Shown here piece by piece: positions 9,278 through 18,691 of a stretch of DNA of 64,000 nucleotides. Numbering within the stretch: position 1 is the first letter of the stretch; every line of letters starts with the position of its first letter. The position numbers were made by a program, and so were the translations under genes. Source of the DNA: an uncultured Lachnospiraceae bacterium. GTDB taxonomy: Bacteria > Bacillota > Clostridia > Lachnospirales > Lachnospiraceae. Below the pieces are notes generated by a model that worked only from the letters and a program-made list of their open reading frames with translations, was not told where the DNA came from and did no database searches. The stretch is from NCBI GenBank assembly GCA_902770965.1, contig CACXUY010000004.1, positions 62,001-126,000 of the forward strand, written 5' to 3'.

Positions 9278-10124
9278 CTTTTAACCTCGCTGTAATAAGT
9301 AAACCTACATGCCGGGCAGCCGACAGCACCATGTATATAAGTCTCCGCGTGGCTCCGTGCTTCACGCTCCAGCCATGTTTAAAACCATTTTCAGAAAGAT
9401 ATCTCTTAAGATCAGCGATCTCAAGCTCTTTGTAATGGAAAAGAGACGCGGCAAGCGCTGCGTCAGCTTTGCCTACTGTGAGTGCTTCTAAAAAATGCTC
9501 TTTAGTACCCGCTCCTCCGGAAGCGATGACTGGAATCGGGACCAGGTCAGCCACCGCGGCTGTGAGTTCACAATCATAGCCTGCCTTTGTGCCGTCGCAG
9601 TCCATGCTTGTGAGAAGTATCTCACCTGCTCCAAGACGATATGCCTTGTCTATCCACTCTATGGCATCAAGTCCGGTATCAATTCTTCCGCCGTGCTTGT
9701 AGACGTTCCAGCCTCCTTCAGGCCGTCTCTTAGCGTCTACAGCCAGAACGACACACTGGCTGCCGAACACAGTAGCCGCTTCATGTATGAGTTCAGGCCG
9801 TTCTATGGCTGCCGAGTTAATCGATATTTTATCAGCGCCTTCTCTTAGAATTGCCCGAAAATCATCCACTGTCCGGATACCGCCGCCTACAGTGAAGGGT
9901 ATAAAAACCTTCTCGGCGACCCTTCTTACCAGATCGGTGACAGTCGCCCTGTGGTCGGAGGAGGCAGTGATATCAAGGAAGACCAGCTCATCCGCACCCG
10001 CCTTATCATAAGCGGCGCCTACTTCAACCGGGTCACCGGCATCTCTGAGATTGACGAAGTTGATACCTTTGACGACCCTGCCCGCATTTACGTCAAGACA
10101 AGGGATTATTCTCTTCGTAAGCAT
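9264..10124 (-). CDS. hisF: Imidazole glycerol phosphate synthase cyclase subunit HisF, with repeat-encoded C-terminal tail
   Basis: TIM-barrel cyclase that, with HisH, makes imidazole glycerol phosphate (histidine pathway) and AICAR. Catalytic Asp11 (CLDVNAG) and Asp130 (LAVDAKR) are present, as are phosphate loops GGGIRT and ASGGAGT. The family normally ends near residue 250 just after the final helix (LKRYLSENG). Here the frame continues for about 38 further residues through the intergenic repeat at 9298-9382 and into the first bases of ung. The tail includes ARHVGLL, a string also encoded by the second repeat copy near 26.3 kb. The core enzyme looks intact; whether the tail is tolerated or functional is unknown. 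Confidence 0.95.
   Translation of the reverse strand: MLTKRIIPCLDVNAGRVVKGINFVNLRDAGDPVEVGAAYDKAGADELVFLDITASSDHRATVTDLVRRVAEKVFIPFTVGGGIRTVDDFRAILREGADKISINSAAIERPELIHEAATVFGSQCVVLAVDAKRRPEGGWNVYKHGGRIDTGLDAIEWIDKAYRLGAGEILLTSMDCDGTKAGYDCELTAAVADLVPIPVIASGGAGTKEHFLEALTVGKADAALAASLFHYKELEIADLKRYLSENGFKHGWSVKHGATRRLIYMVLSAARHVGLLITARLKDGGN
9298..9382. repeat. Intergenic repeat family R2, copy 1 (fused to hisF 3' end)
   Basis: Diverged copy of the repeat at 26288-26372, starting with the same 17 bases AGTAAACCTACATGCCG. It fills the space where the hisF stop codon would be expected and is read in frame as about 28 of the extra HisF residues. Confidence 0.7.
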
Positions 10125-10136
10125 ATCCTCCTCCGA

Positions 10137-10745
10137 TCAGCCGATGTCCGCAAAGTTGGAAAGAATCTTAAGTCCCACATCCCCGCTTTTTTCTGGGTGG
10201 AACTGACATCCGTAAAGATTGCCCGATTCAACGGACGCGTCTATAGTAACGCCATATTCACAGCGTGCCGCCACGTCTTCAGGATCGTTCGCCTTTAGGT
10301 AATAAGAATGGACAAAATAAACATATGAACTGTCCGGCACAGAACGATATAGGCTTTTGCCGGAATTGATCTTCAGGTTGTTCCAACCCATGTGCGGTAT
10401 CTTAAGCCCGGGGGCAGCAGGAATACGCAGTATAAGACCTGGAAGAAGGCCAAGACCTTTGACACCCGGACTCTCCTCGCTCTCCTCAAACAGCAGCTGC
10501 ATCCCAAGGCAGATGCCTAAAAGAGGTTTCTTCCTATCCGCAACTTCCCGCAGGACAGTATCCAGCCCTGCCGCAGTCAGGTTCTTCATGGCATCGCCAA
10601 AAGCCCCGACACCGGGCAGGATGACCTTATCGGCGGACAATATCTCTTCCGGCCTGGAAGTAACAAGGACTTTCTGTCCTAAATATAGCATCGCCTTTTC
10701 AACACTTTTCAGATTGCCGGCATTATAATCGACTATTGCAATCAT
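10137..10745 (-). CDS. hisH: Imidazole glycerol phosphate synthase glutaminase subunit HisH
   Basis: Class I glutamine amidotransferase that feeds ammonia to HisF. The nucleophile cysteine is in LLGICLGMQLL, and the His-Glu pair is in CQFHPEKSG. 202 residues, full length. It overlaps rpe by four bases and is 12 bp from hisF. No other histidine genes are nearby, so the pair is detached from any his operon here. Confidence 0.96.
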   Translation of the reverse strand: MIAIVDYNAGNLKSVEKAMLYLGQKVLVTSRPEEILSADKVILPGVGAFGDAMKNLTAAGLDTVLREVADRKKPLLGICLGMQLLFEESEESPGVKGLGLLPGLILRIPAAPGLKIPHMGWNNLKINSGKSLYRSVPDSSYVYFVHSYYLKANDPEDVAARCEYGVTIDASVESGNLYGCQFHPEKSGDVGLKILSNFADIG

Positions 10746-11416
10746 CTTTTTGCGCTCCGCGACTTCATAAGCCTGATAAATGCCTCCGTGTTGGCAGAAG
10801 CATCTCCCGCAAATACAGCTGAACCCGCAACAAGCACATTTGCCCCGGCATCCATGACTTCATCCGCATTCAGCAGAGTCACTCCTCCATCGACTTCGAT
10901 ATCTATATCCAAACCCTTCATGTCTAGCATATGCCTGAGTTCACTTATCTTTCCTGTGACGTATGGAATATATTTCTGTCCGCCAAAACCGGGATTAACC
11001 GACATCAGAAGGATCATATCCGCGATACCGGCTACATATTCCAGCGAAGAAAGAGGGGTTGATGGATTGAGGGCTACGCCGGCTTTAACGTTGCAGGCTT
11101 TGATCGCGTTCAAGGTGCGGTCAAGATGTGTACATGCCTCTGCGTGGACCGTGATTATATCGGCGCCGCAGTCAACAAAATCTTTGATATAGCGATCAGG
11201 TTCCTCGACCATAAGATGTGTATCAAATACAAGGCCTGTCGTCTTTCTTAACGCTTTTATCACCGGCATCCCGAATGAGATGCTAGGGACAAAGCGGCCA
11301 TCCATGACGTCAAGATGAAGGTATCTCGCTCCTGCTGACTCGGCTTTTTGGATCTCATCCGCCAATGAGGCGAAATCAGCAGCCAAAAGCGAAGGTGACA
11401 ATATGTACTCTCTCAT
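10742..11416 (-). CDS. rpe: Ribulose-phosphate 3-epimerase
   Basis: Interconverts ribulose-5-phosphate and xylulose-5-phosphate in the pentose phosphate pathway. Recognised by the N-terminal SPSLLAADFASL, metal-binding HLDVMDGRFVPSISFG, MSVNPGFGGQKYI and DIEVDGGV. 224 residues. It follows rsgA, as in many Firmicutes where the order is prkC-rsgA-rpe; the thiamine pyrophosphokinase gene often found next is replaced here by hisHF. Confidence 0.97.
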   Translation of the reverse strand: MREYILSPSLLAADFASLADEIQKAESAGARYLHLDVMDGRFVPSISFGMPVIKALRKTTGLVFDTHLMVEEPDRYIKDFVDCGADIITVHAEACTHLDRTLNAIKACNVKAGVALNPSTPLSSLEYVAGIADMILLMSVNPGFGGQKYIPYVTGKISELRHMLDMKGLDIDIEVDGGVTLLNADEVMDAGANVLVAGSAVFAGDASANTEAFIRLMKSRSAKR

Positions 11417-11470
11417 ATTTTAATCCCCCGTCTTATTATGAACCCATATTTGTATTATGAGAAAGAGTGA

Positions 11471-12343
11471 TCAATATTTCCTGGCGCTCTTCAGAACGGT
11501 ATAGATGTCCTTGTAGCTTTGATATCTCTCCGCACTGATCATACCTGCCGCGATTGCAGCCTTTACCCCGCAGTCAGGCTCTCCTATATGCACGCAGTCG
11601 GGAAAACGGCAATTTCTGGAAGGCTCTTCGAACTCAGGATAGCAGTGTCTTAACTTCGTCTCGTCAATACCTGACACCTCAAATGAAGTGAACCCGGGAG
11701 TGTCGAGCACATATGAGTTCTCCCCTATGCTGAATATCTCGCTGTGGCGGGTCGTCTGCTTCCCTCTTCCGATCTTAGCGCTCACCGCGCCTGTCACTAC
11801 GCCGGCATCGGGGAGGAGCTTCTTCAAAAATGAAGACTTCCCGGCGCCGGAAGGACCTGCGAGTACAGTTGTCTTGTGCATAAGCCTCTCTTTTACAGCA
11901 TCTATGTTCCATCCTCTCTCTACGCTGAGGAACATGATATCATAGCCTGATGACCTGTAAGCCTGGCTTAATTCATATCTGCGGTCAGCTAAATCTGTCT
12001 TGTTGAACGCTATGACACAGGGAATGCCGCGAAGCTCCATGCTGACCAGAAGCCTGTCAAGCACTCCTAGATTGGGATCCGGTGAGGCGACAGCGAAAAA
12101 AAGCATAGCCTGGTCGAGATTAGCCACTTCCGGCCGTACAAGACTGTTTTTTCTCGGGAAGACCCGGACTACATTGCCTTCCGAATCAGTCTCATCCGTT
12201 ATGTCGAATTCAACATCATCGCCCACAAGAGGCTTTATGCCAAGTCTGCGGAAAATGCCGGCTGCCCTGCACGCCCAGACCATATGACCGTCATGAACGT
12301 AATAGAAGCCGGCAATCCCCTTGATTATCTTACCGGTAGGCAT
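11471..12343 (-). CDS. rsgA: Ribosome small-subunit-dependent GTPase RsgA
   Basis: Circularly permuted GTPase that assists late 30S maturation. The order of motifs is OB-fold, G4 (NKTD), G1 (GPSGAGKSS), G3 (DTPGF), then a zinc-binding C-terminal region (CYPEF...CRFPDCVHIGEPDCGVK). The ATG at 12343 (MPTGKIIKGIAGFYYV) is chosen over an in-frame TTG at 12367 because family members begin near this motif; the ribosome binding site is weak (AAGAGAA). 290 residues. It lies next to prkC, as usual. Confidence 0.95.
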   Translation of the reverse strand: MPTGKIIKGIAGFYYVHDGHMVWACRAAGIFRRLGIKPLVGDDVEFDITDETDSEGNVVRVFPRKNSLVRPEVANLDQAMLFFAVASPDPNLGVLDRLLVSMELRGIPCVIAFNKTDLADRRYELSQAYRSSGYDIMFLSVERGWNIDAVKERLMHKTTVLAGPSGAGKSSFLKKLLPDAGVVTGAVSAKIGRGKQTTRHSEIFSIGENSYVLDTPGFTSFEVSGIDETKLRHCYPEFEEPSRNCRFPDCVHIGEPDCGVKAAIAAGMISAERYQSYKDIYTVLKSARKY

Positions 12344-12395
12344 AGCACCGGTTCTCTTGTAAAACAATAATCATCAGCAGCTGCGTTCTCCTCAC

Positions 12396-14378
12396 TCATT
12401 GACCAATTACCAGATCGACAACCGTTCCCCTTTCAACGATTGATTTGTTCTTGACACTCTGATGGACGACAAGACCGATCATGGATGCGTCGCTGACTTT
12501 TTCGTAGGTAACCTCCCCTAATTGAAGGCCGTACTCTTTAAGATAAGCGGTCGCATCGGAAAGAGGAACATAGGTAACATTCGGCACTTTGACCGTTCCG
12601 CTCCCGGCGCTAACATAGACATCAACACTGCTGCCCTTCGGTACTGATGTTCCAGCCTCTGGTACAGTACGTGTTATGCGGCCCTCTGTGACAGAATCGC
12701 TGGCTTCCTGGATTGACTTTCCGAGTGTAAGGCCTTCCTCAGACAACAGCCCCTCTGCTCTCGAGGATTTCTTGCCTGAGAGGTCCGGTACATGAACAGA
12801 ATCTGTCTCAGGTCCTGCGCTGAGGATGAGCACGATCTCACTGTCCCTGTCTACAGAGAGGCCTATCTCAGGTGTCGTTCCCATAACTCGTCCTTGAGGA
12901 ACGGTATCTGATAATGACATAGTCGTTGTCTGGGCCACGTTGTTGAAGCCTGATTTATATAAGGTGCGCCTTGCGTCTTTTTCCGTCATACCGCTGACAT
13001 TGGAAATGACGGCACGATTGCTTCCCGTGCTGACCTTAACCTCTATGACAGAAGAGCGGTCTACTTCTTCCCCTTCGGCCACGCTTTGATAAAAAATCTT
13101 GCCGTTGTCATACTCCTCAGATGAAGCGTATTCGATGATCCTAAGGCTGAGGTTGATGTCCTTGAGTGCTGACTCAGCATCATTAACACTGTCGCCGAGA
13201 AGGTTGATCATGCTTACGGAGTTAGAATTCTGCATGACAACATTGGAGGAGGACGAACCCAGGTTAAGAATCCCGCAGGCGCGCATTCCGATAGAAAAGC
13301 CTATAACCGCGATAAGAGCCACAACTCCTATCATGATAAACGTTACGATCTTCTCAAAGCTTGAATCTGTATCAGCCAGGCTGTCCTCATATGAGTCGTA
13401 GACAAGTTCGCTGTTGTCCTCATCCAAGCCCATCTGATATGCCTCTTCTGCTTGCCTGATAGATGCTGTCTGGGACTTGAGCTGATCGACTTCACTGTTC
13501 GTGAAAACCTGCGTCCCATCGTTTGCAGACAGGGTGACAGGTTTCACGAAGTCTCCGTTTGGCATCGTGAGGCATTTCTTCAGATCCTCGATGAGCTCTG
13601 TTACGTTGCTGTAACGCCTGTCAGGTTTCTTCTGAGTGCACTTCAGAATTATCTTCTCCAGGCTTACCGGGATCATAGGGTCAACCTTTCGAGGGGGGAT
13701 CATCTCTCCCTGAATGTGCTGTAGAGCTACAGCCACAGTCGATTCACCCTCAAAAGGTACTTTACCTGTGAGCATCTCATACAGAGTGATCCCGAGCGAG
13801 TAAATATCGCTGCGCTCGTCACAGTAACCTCCCTTGGCCTGTTCAGGTGAAATGTAATGCACGCTGCCCATGGCGTTGGAGCTGATAGTCTGCGCGGAAG
13901 CCGCCCTCGCGATGCCAAAGTCCGTGACCTTAACCTTGCCGTCGCGGGATATCATGATATTCTGTGGCTTTATGTCCCTGTGAATGATCTTTTTGCTGTG
14001 CGCGGCTTCGAGGCCTCTTGCGACCTGCATGGCAATCTCTATGGATTCCCTGATGTTAAGTTTCTTCTTGTATTCGATATATTTCTTCAGCGTGATGCCG
14101 TCGATATGCTCCATCACTATATAGTAAATGCCATCGCCTTCTCCGACGTCATAAACATTTACAATATTCGGATGATTCAGGCTCGCAGCGGCCCGCGCCT
14201 CATTCCTGAACTTCGTCACGAAATTCTGGTCATCAGCAAAATCACGCTTAAGAATTTTAATGGAAACCTTGCGGTTAAGCTTCCTGTCGTTCGCCTTGTA
14301 TACATCGGACATGCCGCCTGCGCCGATCTTGCTCTGAATCTCATAACGGCGGCCAAGTACAGTTCCCGTCGTCAGCAT
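12396..14378 (-). CDS. prkC: PASTA-domain serine/threonine protein kinase (PrkC/Stk1)
   Basis: Transmembrane eukaryotic-type kinase that senses muropeptides or lipid II. The cytoplasmic kinase domain (1-265) has the glycine loop GAGGMSDVY, Lys41, HRDIKPQN with catalytic Asp135, and DFG at Asp153. One membrane segment lies at about 345-367. Four PASTA-like repeats follow to the C-terminus: the first degenerate, the third and fourth starting VPDLSG and VPNVTY. 660 residues, intact. The start overlaps the stp stop by seven bases, pairing kinase with cognate phosphatase. Confidence 0.97.
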   Translation of the reverse strand: MLTTGTVLGRRYEIQSKIGAGGMSDVYKANDRKLNRKVSIKILKRDFADDQNFVTKFRNEARAAASLNHPNIVNVYDVGEGDGIYYIVMEHIDGITLKKYIEYKKKLNIRESIEIAMQVARGLEAAHSKKIIHRDIKPQNIMISRDGKVKVTDFGIARAASAQTISSNAMGSVHYISPEQAKGGYCDERSDIYSLGITLYEMLTGKVPFEGESTVAVALQHIQGEMIPPRKVDPMIPVSLEKIILKCTQKKPDRRYSNVTELIEDLKKCLTMPNGDFVKPVTLSANDGTQVFTNSEVDQLKSQTASIRQAEEAYQMGLDEDNSELVYDSYEDSLADTDSSFEKIVTFIMIGVVALIAVIGFSIGMRACGILNLGSSSSNVVMQNSNSVSMINLLGDSVNDAESALKDINLSLRIIEYASSEEYDNGKIFYQSVAEGEEVDRSSVIEVKVSTGSNRAVISNVSGMTEKDARRTLYKSGFNNVAQTTTMSLSDTVPQGRVMGTTPEIGLSVDRDSEIVLILSAGPETDSVHVPDLSGKKSSRAEGLLSEEGLTLGKSIQEASDSVTEGRITRTVPEAGTSVPKGSSVDVYVSAGSGTVKVPNVTYVPLSDATAYLKEYGLQLGEVTYEKVSDASMIGLVVHQSVKNKSIVERGTVVDLVIGQ

Positions 14379-15112
14379 GTTCTCACCTCACCTATCTCAG
14401 GATCAACAAGGATCACTGAGATGTTGTCCTTGCCTCCTGCTTCAAGTCCGATATCGATGAGAAGCTTGCATTTTTCCTCTAAACTCAGTGACGAAGATAA
14501 TACTCTCTCGATATCAGCATCTGACACCAGATTGGTCAGGCCGTCAGAGCAAAGAAGGAAGGTGTCTCCCGCCTTCAGCTCAACCTCAAAAAGATCAGCG
14601 CTCACATTGTCAAAGACGCCGATCGCCCTGGTAATGACATTCTTGTTCTCCTGGTATATATCACTGTCTTTTTCGAGTTTGCCCAGATCCATCATCTCCT
14701 GCACCCAGCTGTGATCCTTGGTGATCTGATGAAGAGCTCCGGACATGAGGTACAGCCTGCTGTCACCGACATTCACCACGTAAAGATTATTGCCGGAGAC
14801 AACAGCACCAACCAGTGTGGTTCCCATTCCCTCATACATAGTATGAGCAGAAGAATTCTTTATCTGAGAGTTCACAAAAGAAACCGCTTCATTGAGAGCA
14901 GCTATAGGATTCGCTTCTTCAGATGAGGCGATGAAACCCACAAAATCTTCTACCGCATACTTTGAGGCTATCTGACCGCCGGCGTGCCCGCCCATGCCGT
15001 CCGCAAGAAGATAAAGATTGTCCAGTCTGCCGACGCAGGAATCTGAAGAAAAAATATAATCTTCGTTGAGCTGTCTGCGTCTGCCGATGTCAGTTGCTTT
15101 GAAACTTTTCAT
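14372..15112 (-). CDS. stp: PP2C-family protein phosphatase (Stp/PrpC)
   Basis: Metal-dependent phosphatase that reverses PrkC phosphorylation. PP2C motifs are clear: RRRQLNEDY, LLADGMGGHAGG (metal-binding Asp), NVGDSRLYL, LCSDGLTNLV and GGKDNISVILV. The ATG at 15112 (MKSFKATDIG) is preferred, with AAAGG five bases upstream; an in-frame TTG at 15133 overlapping the rlmN stop is the alternative. 246 residues. Confidence 0.95.
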   Translation of the reverse strand: MKSFKATDIGRRRQLNEDYIFSSDSCVGRLDNLYLLADGMGGHAGGQIASKYAVEDFVGFIASSEEANPIAALNEAVSFVNSQIKNSSAHTMYEGMGTTLVGAVVSGNNLYVVNVGDSRLYLMSGALHQITKDHSWVQEMMDLGKLEKDSDIYQENKNVITRAIGVFDNVSADLFEVELKAGDTFLLCSDGLTNLVSDADIERVLSSSLSLEEKCKLLIDIGLEAGGKDNISVILVDPEIGEVRTC

Positions 15113-15129
15113 TAAGACCTTTCTCCCGG

Positions 15130-16164
15130 TCAAGAGCCGGGCGCGATGACCCTGCGCCGAAGCTGGCCACAGGCTCCATCCACAGTCCTCCCCATTCTCC
15201 TTCTTATAGTAACATTAATTCTGTTTTTTTCAAGTTCTTTTTCAAATGCCGTAGCTGCTGCCTGGGTGCTTCCCTTAAGACCGGTCTCTTTTACGTCATT
15301 GGCTCTTATGAGGTTCACATGGCAATTCCGTCCCTTAAGTAACCTTGAAAGCTGTCTCGCGTCTGATATGCTGTCATTTATGCCATCAAAAAGGGCATAT
15401 TCATAGCTTATCCTCCGGCCGGTTTTCTCAAAATAGTAATCACAGGCATTAAGGCATTCATCTATGCTGTAAGCATTTGCTATAGGCATCAGGTTCTTTC
15501 TCACCTCTTCGTTGGGGGAATGAAGCGAAAGCGCCAGGTTGACATGAAGCTTCATGTCAGCAAGCCTCCTGATATTAGGAACCAGACCGCAGGTGGAAAG
15601 GGTGATGTCTCTCTGGCTCATATTCCTGCCTTTTGGATGGGTGATGATTTTTATGAAGGACACGACATTGTCCATGTTGTCAAGAGGTTCCCCCATCCCC
15701 ATTATAACTATACGGCTGATCCTCTTTCCTGTCTCACGTTCGGCCATGACTGCCTGGAGCAGCATCTCGGCGGGAGAAAGATTCCTCGCCACGCCGTCTA
15801 TGGTAGATGCGCAGAATCTGCATCCCATGCGGCAGCCGACCTGTGAAGATATGCACAGGCTCGTACCATAGGAATAATCCATCACGACGCTCTCGATCAC
15901 GTTGCCGTCTTCCAGAGAAAGTGCCAGCTTGTCAGTCTGCCCGTCATCAGATGACTGCTTCTTTATAACGGTCATGGAAGAAAGGAAAAGATGCTCTTTT
16001 AATCTCTCTTTAAGTGTTTTGGGGATGACATTGATCGCGTCTATAGAGTCTGCCCTTCCTGAATGAACAGCCGTGAAAATCTGGTCAGCCCTGTATGATT
16101 TCTCGCCCAGTTCCTTCATCAGGGCGCAAAGATCTTCATACTCGATCGAGCGCAAATCCTTCAT
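15130..16164 (-). CDS. rlmN: 23S rRNA/tRNA adenine C2-methyltransferase RlmN
   Basis: Radical SAM enzyme that methylates C2 of A2503 in 23S rRNA and A37 of some tRNAs. The iron-sulfur cluster motif is CRMGCRFCAS. The GMGEPLDNMDNV motif and the two methyl-transfer cysteines, including the C-terminal VDGACGQL, are present. 344 residues, full length. It sits between rsmB and stp, as in many clostridia. Confidence 0.96.
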   Translation of the reverse strand: MKDLRSIEYEDLCALMKELGEKSYRADQIFTAVHSGRADSIDAINVIPKTLKERLKEHLFLSSMTVIKKQSSDDGQTDKLALSLEDGNVIESVVMDYSYGTSLCISSQVGCRMGCRFCASTIDGVARNLSPAEMLLQAVMAERETGKRISRIVIMGMGEPLDNMDNVVSFIKIITHPKGRNMSQRDITLSTCGLVPNIRRLADMKLHVNLALSLHSPNEEVRKNLMPIANAYSIDECLNACDYYFEKTGRRISYEYALFDGINDSISDARQLSRLLKGRNCHVNLIRANDVKETGLKGSTQAAATAFEKELEKNRINVTIRRRMGRTVDGACGQLRRRVIAPGS

Positions 16165-16212
16165 AGGTTCTTCCTCTTTTTTCTCGTTCTTCTCTGTAAT
16201 AAAACAGCCGCT

Positions 16213-17520
16213 TCATTCAATCCTGCGGCATCTGGAAACAAAGAAACCACATGGATCTTTTCCGGGGATGAGCTGAAGCCAGCCTTGGTCACCCCGCCTG
16301 TCAGGAAAGCCTTCAACAGGAAATGCTTCCATAGGCGCGTTCTCAAGCAGCCACCTGAAATTGTCTTCGTTCTCAGTCTTGTTGATGGTACAGGTAGAAA
16401 AAACCATTATCCCGCCAGGTTTTAGATAAGTCCATGCGTTTTTGAGTATCTGTCTCTGAAGGTTTACCGTCTCCTTCAAGAATACGGGATTGACCCTGTA
16501 CCTTATCTCCGGTCTGTGCCCTATCGTTCCAAGACCAGAACAAGGAAGATCTGCCAGGACATAGTCCATGCTTCTGTCCCACTCGGGTTTTAATACAGAG
16601 GCATCACTCAATACGGTTTTTATACAGCCAAAATGGCAGCGGGAGGCATTCTCAACTATTTTAGCCAGCCTGTCAGGGGCATTGTCAGCCGCGATTATCA
16701 AGCCATCGTCATTCATCAGATCTGCCATATGGATCGACTTCCCGCCCGGAGCCGCGCAAAGGTCCAGCACCCCGCTGCCGGGCTTGGGGCAGATCAGGTC
16801 GCCCGCCAGAGCAGAACCCGCTCCCTGTACCTGAATCCAGCCTTTTTTGAACGCCTCTATCTCATCAATGCGTCCATATCCTTCAAGATACCAGGAAGCT
16901 TTTGAGAGGGGTTCTCTGACGGCCTTTATTCCGTCATTCTTAAGACTGTCTGTTATGGTCGCTTCGTCAGCTCTTGAAAGAAGGAAAGTAACACAGACCT
17001 TCTCAGGCTTATGGAAAGACCTCATAATTTCTTCCGCGCCGGCTTCGCCATATTGTTTCTTTAATAATCCATATACGTAATCGGGCACGGAATATAATAA
17101 TTGCGCAGGTCCTTCCGGAAGCGCCTTGTCTTTGCAAAGCTTTCTTAATACCGCGTTCACGAATCCTCTCTGCGCTTTAAGGCCAAGCCTTGCCGCCAGC
17201 TTAACAGACTCATCTACTGCGGCCGCGTCAGACACGCTGTCCATAAACAATATCTGATACGCTCCCATGCGAAGAAGCTCCCTGAGTAATGGCTTGCATT
17301 TCCTGACGGGTTCTTTTGTAAATCGCCCCAATACATGGTCAAGGAGCAGTATGTTCTCTATGGTCCCTCTGGCGAGCCGGGACGCAAAATGGCGGTCTCT
17401 GACAGCCATATCAGGTTCCGAATAAAAGGCTTTCTGAAGCTCGTTCCCGCTCATGGAGCCTTGATCCATGACAGCATAGATCACTCTGCAGGCTAATTCT
17501 CTGGCATCCATGGCATTCAA
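16213..17520 (-). CDS. rsmB: 16S rRNA cytosine-967 C5-methyltransferase RsmB
   Basis: NusB-like N-terminal RNA-binding domain (1-135) followed by a Rossmann methyltransferase domain. SAM motif VLDLCAAPGGKSIHMA, the catalytic cysteine in DLPCSGLGTIGHRPE and the second cysteine in STCTINKTEN are all visible. 435 residues. The start overlaps the fmt stop by four bases. Confidence 0.96.
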   Translation of the reverse strand: MNAMDARELACRVIYAVMDQGSMSGNELQKAFYSEPDMAVRDRHFASRLARGTIENILLLDHVLGRFTKEPVRKCKPLLRELLRMGAYQILFMDSVSDAAAVDESVKLAARLGLKAQRGFVNAVLRKLCKDKALPEGPAQLLYSVPDYVYGLLKKQYGEAGAEEIMRSFHKPEKVCVTFLLSRADEATITDSLKNDGIKAVREPLSKASWYLEGYGRIDEIEAFKKGWIQVQGAGSALAGDLICPKPGSGVLDLCAAPGGKSIHMADLMNDDGLIIAADNAPDRLAKIVENASRCHFGCIKTVLSDASVLKPEWDRSMDYVLADLPCSGLGTIGHRPEIRYRVNPVFLKETVNLQRQILKNAWTYLKPGGIMVFSTCTINKTENEDNFRWLLENAPMEAFPVEGFPDRRGDQGWLQLIPGKDPCGFFVSRCRRIE

Positions 17521-18482
17521 CCCTCGCCAAGAACCGTGCCTGTTTGCAGCTTGTGTCCTCTGAGGAAGGAGTCAACGTCCATGCGCTTCTTTCCCTCAGG
17601 CTGAAGCTCAAGTATACGGAGTATCCCATCGCCGGTAAGAACATATATTCCTTTTTTGTCCGAGCTTAGGACAGTACCCGGAATCCTTCCTTCGAAATTT
17701 GTTTCAGAACCATCAGCTATCTCTTTTCCTGAATCAATTGGCTCTGCCTTCCATATCTTCAGCAGCTTTCCGTCAAGATGCGTATAAGCGCTGGGCCACG
17801 GGTTCATAGCCCGGATCTGTCTTTCTATGAGGTCTGTGCTATTGCTCCAGTCGATGAGTCCCATAGTCTTATCGAGCATTCCTGCGTAAGAGGATTCCCC
17901 CACTTGAGGGACAGGCGATATGGTTTCCTCTTCAAGCCCTCTGAGCGTCTTTGCAAGGAGCTTCGCTCCAATAAGGCTTAGCTTGGCGAAAAGCGAGCCG
18001 CCGGTCTCATCGTTGCTTATCTCCACTTCTTCCTTAAGGAGTATGTCACCCGTATCCAAGCCTTTGTCCATAAGCATCGTTGTGATGCCGGTCACCTTTT
18101 CGCCTTCAAGGATTGCCTTCTGGATAGGAGCGGCGCCTCTGTATTTCGGGAGGAGCGAGGCGTGGACATTGACGCAGCCGTAACGAGGTATATCAAGTAT
18201 TTCCTGACTCAAAATCTGCCCGAAGGCGACGACCACTATGACATCCGGTGAGAGTGACTTAAGATAAGCTACCGCGTCAGGGCTTTTCACTTTTACAGGC
18301 TGATATACAGGGATTCCGAGTTTTATGGCTTCTGCTTTGACAGGCGATACAGCAACTCCTTTTCCTCTTCCCTTAGGTCTGTCCGGCTGTGTGACAACGG
18401 TGCAGATCTCATGCCCATTTTCAATAATCTCGTGAATAACGGGAACGCCGAAATCAGGCGTGCCCATAAAAATGATCTTCAT
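17517..18482 (-). CDS. fmt: Methionyl-tRNA formyltransferase
   Basis: Formylates initiator Met-tRNA. Motifs: MKIIFMGTPDFG at the N-terminus, the catalytic block VNVHASLLPKYRGAAPIQ, and the following GITTMLMDKGLDTGDIL. The ATG at 18482 is chosen because AAAGGAG lies just upstream; an in-frame ATG six codons earlier is less likely. 321 residues. It is the first gene of the fmt-rsmB-rlmN-stp-prkC-rsgA-rpe-hisHF run. def and priA, its frequent partners, are not upstream. Confidence 0.96.
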   Translation of the reverse strand: MKIIFMGTPDFGVPVIHEIIENGHEICTVVTQPDRPKGRGKGVAVSPVKAEAIKLGIPVYQPVKVKSPDAVAYLKSLSPDVIVVVAFGQILSQEILDIPRYGCVNVHASLLPKYRGAAPIQKAILEGEKVTGITTMLMDKGLDTGDILLKEEVEISNDETGGSLFAKLSLIGAKLLAKTLRGLEEETISPVPQVGESSYAGMLDKTMGLIDWSNSTDLIERQIRAMNPWPSAYTHLDGKLLKIWKAEPIDSGKEIADGSETNFEGRIPGTVLSSDKKGIYVLTGDGILRILELQPEGKKRMDVDSFLRGHKLQTGTVLGEG

Positions 18483-18549
18483 TCGGTCTCCTTTCTTCAC
18501 TTTCAGATGTTTTTAACTGAAATAGCAATAACAGGATCAGATAACAGCC

Positions 18550-18588
18550 TTGCGGACGATCCTGATCGTATTATCAGGTCGTCCGCAA
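18550..18588 (-). terminator. Second stem-loop downstream of ackA
   Basis: Long hairpin with arms 18550-18566 and 18573-18588 (TTGCGGACGA and CCTGAT paired with their complements, one bulged T). It follows the stronger terminator at 18592-18619 in the ackA reading direction and precedes the fmt start. It lacks a good U-tract, so it may be a backup terminator or a structured 5' leader for fmt. Confidence 0.5.
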
Positions 18589-18619
18589 TAAAGACCGCCG
18601 CGGTCATGCGCGGCGGTCT
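18585..18619 (-). terminator. Rho-independent terminator of ackA
   Basis: Perfect 10-bp stem AGACCGCCGC / GCGGCGGTCT (18592-18601 and 18610-18619) with an 8-base loop. It is followed on the minus strand by TTTATT. It lies 72 bases beyond the ackA stop. Confidence 0.8.
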
Positions 18620-18691
18620 AAAATTGCTAAATGCTGCATCATCATACGGCTCATCGTTATAAAAGCGAAAAGCGTGATGAGGGAGCAATGA

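Noticed and set aside
12343-12367. TTG start for rsgA at 12367
   Set aside because: The family begins at the KIIKGIAGFYYV motif; the TTG has no ribosome binding site.
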